NCBI GenBank assembly: GCA_041623475.1
Contig: JBFJWU010000106.1
Coordinates: forward strand, 1-9,738
Length of the DNA: 9,738 bases
Direction of reading: 5' to 3'
From: JBFJWU01 sp041623475 [NCBI: bacterium]
Lineage (GTDB): Bacteria > J088
Shown here: piece after piece, positions 7,133 to 9,738 of the stretch
Layout: each line of letters starts with the position of its first letter
Position numbering within the stretch: the first letter of the stretch is position 1
Program-made: the position numbers and the translations under genes
Notes under the pieces: generated by a model
The model's database searches: none
The model's input: only the letters and a program-made list of their open reading frames with translations
What the model was told of the DNA's origin: nothing

Positions 7133-9738
7133 ATGACACGCGTTTTCAAGCGTCACCGCAAACGCTGGACGGGTGCGGTGCGTTTATCGGTGGCGATTGC
7201 TGTTACGACCTTGTCCGGCGTCTTTTTGTCGGCTTTGGTTCGCGACTCTGCAGCGGCGCCGATTCTTAGGTCGATTACAATCGACGGTAATTTGACCGAT
7301 TGGAACGGAATCCCGACCAACCCCGGTCAGTTTTCCACAGATGCAGAAGGCGCGACGGACCCGACAGACCTTGATTACATTGTCAGCGCAACCGGTCGCG
7401 ACCTCAAGAAGTTCTCGTACACGTGGGACTTGGTTTTCCTGTATCTGTACGTCGAGCGTTACGCCAGCACAAGCAATACGACTGACTGGCTGTTCTATTT
7501 CGATTCCGATGGCGATTCGCTGATGGAAACAGGTGAGTTCGTCCTGCGTGTTAAATGGAAAGGGTCGAACCGTTCCACAACCATCGAACGGTGGACCTAT
7601 GGCGAGTCGGCTGCCGGGGGTGATCCCCTGACGGATGTGACAAACGGCAAGGCCGATGGCTATTCGATGCCGGGTACGGTTGGCAATCAGAAAGATCTGG
7701 AAATCCTGACTGGCGGCGCGACCTCGGGTGTCGAAATGGAAACCCGAATTCGATTTTCGGAACTGGGCGTGCCGGCGGGGACGGCGATCAAATTCCATAT
7801 TTCATCCGCCCAGGGCACAAATCTGCCGTCGCAGATTAACGACAATATGGGTGGGCCTGGCGGCGGTGCCGGTACCTTTCAGTTTGCCGACTTCACGTGG
7901 GAGCCCGACCGTACAGTTGTTTCGCCGGACGAAGGCGTCTACGTCAATGCCTATCACACGCTGATCAACGGCGCGAACGACGACGACACTTTTAACTTCA
8001 ATTATTCGGTTACTGGTGACTTCGCTCCCGGATCGGTGACGTTTTACGCGGATTCCAACACCAACGCCATCTTTGACGGGGCCGACACGATTCTCACGGA
8101 CACCGACAGTGACGGGTTCGTTGACAGTGGTCTGATCGCGCCCTCTGATGCGCTGAAGGTGTGGGTCCGATACCTGATTCCCACTGGACGAACGGATTTT
8201 GATACAGCGTATGTCCAGGTAACGGCTGTATCCAGTTTTGACCCGTCTGTTACTGCAATTGTGATCGACGAGATTCAATATGACTCGGGCTTCAAGGACA
8301 ACGACGGCGACGGGTTGGATAATGCGCTGGAACAGTCGCTTGGCCTGAACAAAAACGATGCCGACACCGACGACGATGGCATTATCGACGGCCTGGAACT
8401 GGATTACGACCAGGACACGGACGGCGACGGTGCGATCAACGCCAATGATCCCGATTCCGACAATGACGGAATTATGGACGGAACAGAGTCCGGCGTGACG
8501 GTCCCGGACGCGGATACGGATACCGGGGCGGGCTTCTTTATTGCAGACAGCGATACAGGATCTTTTACCGACCCGTTGTCAAATGACACCGACGGCGACG
8601 GCGCGCTGGACGGATGCGAAGATTTCAACATCAACGGCAGGGTTGACGCGGGCGAATCCGATCCCAACAACATCAGCGACTACCTGGCCTGCCTGGATGG
8701 TGACGGCGACGGCCTGACCGACGAGCAGGAAGTATTTGCTGGAACCGTGTCGACCGATGCGGATAGCGACGACGACGGAATCCTGGATGGGGCGGAAACC
8801 GCCTGGAACGTGGATACCGACGGTGACGGTTTGATTAACGCGCTGGACCCTGACTCAGACAACGACACGCTGTATGACGGTTTGGAGCGCGGCGTTGGCG
8901 CCCCGATAACCACAGATACCAACTTGCTGGCCGGAAATTTCTTTGCTGATGCGGATACGACCACGTCAACGTTCATGACGGACAACGATACCGACAATGA
9001 TGCGCTGACCGATCCAACCGAAGACACCAACGGAAACGGGCGGGTTGATTTTGGCGAAACGGACCCCAATAACCCGGACACGGATTTTGACCTGATTCGC
9101 GACGGCGACGAGGGGACGTTTGACACGGATTTCGACCTGACCATCGACGCCCTTGACATCGACAGCGACAACGACGGGATCACGGATGCAACAGAAGCTG
9201 GTGATACCAGTCTTTTGACACCGCCAGTTGACACGGACGGGGATGGAATTCCTGATTTCCAGGACCTGGACAGTGACAACGACTCGGTAACCGACACCGA
9301 AGACGGGGTTGGCGATGTCGACGGCGACCTGATGCCCAACTGGATGGATCCGGACGATGACAATGACACGATTACGACCTATACGGAAGCTGCAGATTCA
9401 GCGGCCATTGGAACCACGGACCCGGACGGAGATGGTATTCCCAGCTGGTTTGACCTGGACTCCGATGGCGACGGCGTAACTGATACGACTGAGGGGACCG
9501 GGGACTCTGATGGCGACGGGATTCCCAACTACCTGGATCCGGTGGAAAATGGCCTGGACAGTGACGGGGACGGGCTGACTGACACCGAGGAACTGGCCTA
9601 CGGATCCGACCCGACGAACGCGGACAGCGACTACGACGGAGTAACGGACTACACGGAAGTAACGGACACGGTTGGCAGTCCAGCGACCAATGACGTCGAC
9701 AGCGGCGGCGACTTGAACTGGCTGGATGTCGACGCGGA
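7133..9738 (+). CDS. Large secreted protein with CBM9-like domain and thrombospondin type 3-like Ca2+-binding repeats (3' end outside window)
   Basis: The frame is open from ATG 7133 to the window end (868 codons). Residues 1-42 look like a signal peptide: basic start (KRHRKR), hydrophobic AVRLSVAIAVTTLSGVFLSA, then small residues DSAAAP at the likely cleavage site. About 46-256 begins with SITIDGNLTDWNGIP, the usual opening of CBM9-like (DOMON-related) sugar-binding domains. About 258-375 resembles a beta-sandwich repeat (VYVNAYHTLINGANDDDTFNF, then FYADSNTNAIFDGADT). From about 388 on come roughly 23 Asp-rich motifs of the DxDxDGxxD kind (for example DSDGDGIPNYLD, DSDGDGLTDTEE), typical of thrombospondin type 3 repeats that bind Ca2+. 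The protein is therefore probably an exported, rigid, Ca2+-stabilised surface or extracellular protein; adhesion or motility is only a guess. The ribosome binding site is weak (GACGGA, 7115-7120). No anchor is visible because the C-terminus is missing. Confidence 0.9.
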   Translation, partial: MTRVFKRHRKRWTGAVRLSVAIAVTTLSGVFLSALVRDSAAAPILRSITIDGNLTDWNGIPTNPGQFSTDAEGATDPTDLDYIVSATGRDLKKFSYTWDLVFLYLYVERYASTSNTTDWLFYFDSDGDSLMETGEFVLRVKWKGSNRSTTIERWTYGESAAGGDPLTDVTNGKADGYSMPGTVGNQKDLEILTGGATSGVEMETRIRFSELGVPAGTAIKFHISSAQGTNLPSQINDNMGGPGGGAGTFQFADFTWEPDRTVVSPDEGVYVNAYHTLINGANDDDTFNFNYSVTGDFAPGSVTFYADSNTNAIFDGADTILTDTDSDGFVDSGLIAPSDALKVWVRYLIPTGRTDFDTAYVQVTAVSSFDPSVTAIVIDEIQYDSGFKDNDGDGLDNALEQSLGLNKNDADTDDDGIIDGLELDYDQDTDGDGAINANDPDSDNDGIMDGTESGVTVPDADTDTGAGFFIADSDTGSFTDPLSNDTDGDGALDGCEDFNINGRVDAGESDPNNISDYLACLDGDGDGLTDEQEVFAGTVSTDADSDDDGILDGAETAWNVDTDGDGLINALDPDSDNDTLYDGLERGVGAPITTDTNLLAGNFFADADTTTSTFMTDNDTDNDALTDPTEDTNGNGRVDFGETDPNNPDTDFDLIRDGDEGTFDTDFDLTIDALDIDSDNDGITDATEAGDTSLLTPPVDTDGDGIPDFQDLDSDNDSVTDTEDGVGDVDGDLMPNWMDPDDDNDTITTYTEAADSAAIGTTDPDGDGIPSWFDLDSDGDGVTDTTEGTGDSDGDGIPNYLDPVENGLDSDGDGLTDTEELAYGSDPTNADSDYDGVTDYTEVTDTVGSPATNDVDSGGDLNWLDVDA
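8357..8671 (+). repeat. Higher-order protein repeat, copy 1 (105 residues)
   Basis: This codes for residues 409-513 of the large protein. It starts DADTDDDGIIDGLE, passes through DTDGDGAINANDPDSDNDGI and FFIADSDT, and ends NINGRVDAGESDPNN. It matches copy 2 (8756-9073) over its whole length; about 33 of the first 50 residues are identical by eye. Confidence 0.8.
8756..9073 (+). repeat. Higher-order protein repeat, copy 2 (106 residues)
   Basis: This codes for a second version of the module: DADSDDDGILDGAE, then DTDGDGLINALDPDSDNDTL, FFADADTT and finally GNGRVDFGETDPNN. A linker of 28 residues (8672-8755) with its own DGDGDGLTDEQE motif separates it from copy 1. A degraded third version of the first half (DTDFDLIRDGDE, then DTDFDLTIDALDIDSDND) follows from about 9077. 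Confidence 0.8.

Noticed and set aside
6932-7156. A 74-codon minus-strand open frame in the leader region
   Set aside because: It has no recognisable motif or supported start, and it overlaps the beginning of the large + strand gene.
8404-9369. Ser/Val/Pro-rich open frames on the minus strand (8404-8673 and 8680-9369)
   Set aside because: They are the antisense reading of repeated GAC/GAT/GGC codons in the Asp-rich repeats. The low-complexity SVS/PSP pattern is explained entirely by that.

Overview
The window is a stretch of ordinary bacterial chromosome (moderately GC-rich, all genes on the + strand) followed by the start of a very large secreted, acidic, calcium-binding-type repeat protein. 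The order tRNA-Gln, prs, rplY(ctc), pth, ychF is a conserved housekeeping arrangement. Together with Ca2+-binding repeat proteins of this style it suggests a member of the broad deltaproteobacterial group (Myxococcota/Bradymonadota-like). That placement is inference from gene order and protein style, not from a marker phylogeny.

Layout. 1-319 holds the C-terminal end of recR (recombination mediator), cut by the window edge. 351-851 is a YajQ-family gene, followed by a perfect 14-bp inverted repeat. 1004-1075 is a tRNA-Gln(TTG) without encoded CCA. 1160-2116 (prs), 2165-2848 (rplY/ctc type L25) and 2870-3433 (pth) are closely spaced and look like one operon. 3494-5596 encodes a membrane-bound pyrophosphatase with the residues of the K+-dependent class; it starts at GTG behind a perfect AGGAGG. 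A strong intrinsic terminator at 5622-5654 sits directly against the ribosome binding site of ychF (5668-6762).

Region 6763-7132 has no convincing gene. It carries a near-consensus sigma70 promoter (TTGACT-17-GATAAT) and an unusually long, probably structured leader of about 260 nt. The leader precedes an open reading frame that begins at 7133 and is still open at the window end (868 codons). Its product has a signal peptide, a CBM9-like first domain, a beta-sandwich-like second domain and then about 480 residues of thrombospondin-type-3-like Asp-rich repeats. Within these is a higher-order repeat of about 105 residues present twice, plus a degraded partial third copy.

The housekeeping genes are linked by theme. 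Prs makes PRPP, whose consumption releases pyrophosphate, and the pyrophosphatase recovers energy from pyrophosphate. L25, Pth and YchF act at or around the ribosome, and tRNA-Gln belongs with translation. No mobile element, CRISPR array or defence system is visible. The only non-housekeeping element is the repeat protein and its leader.
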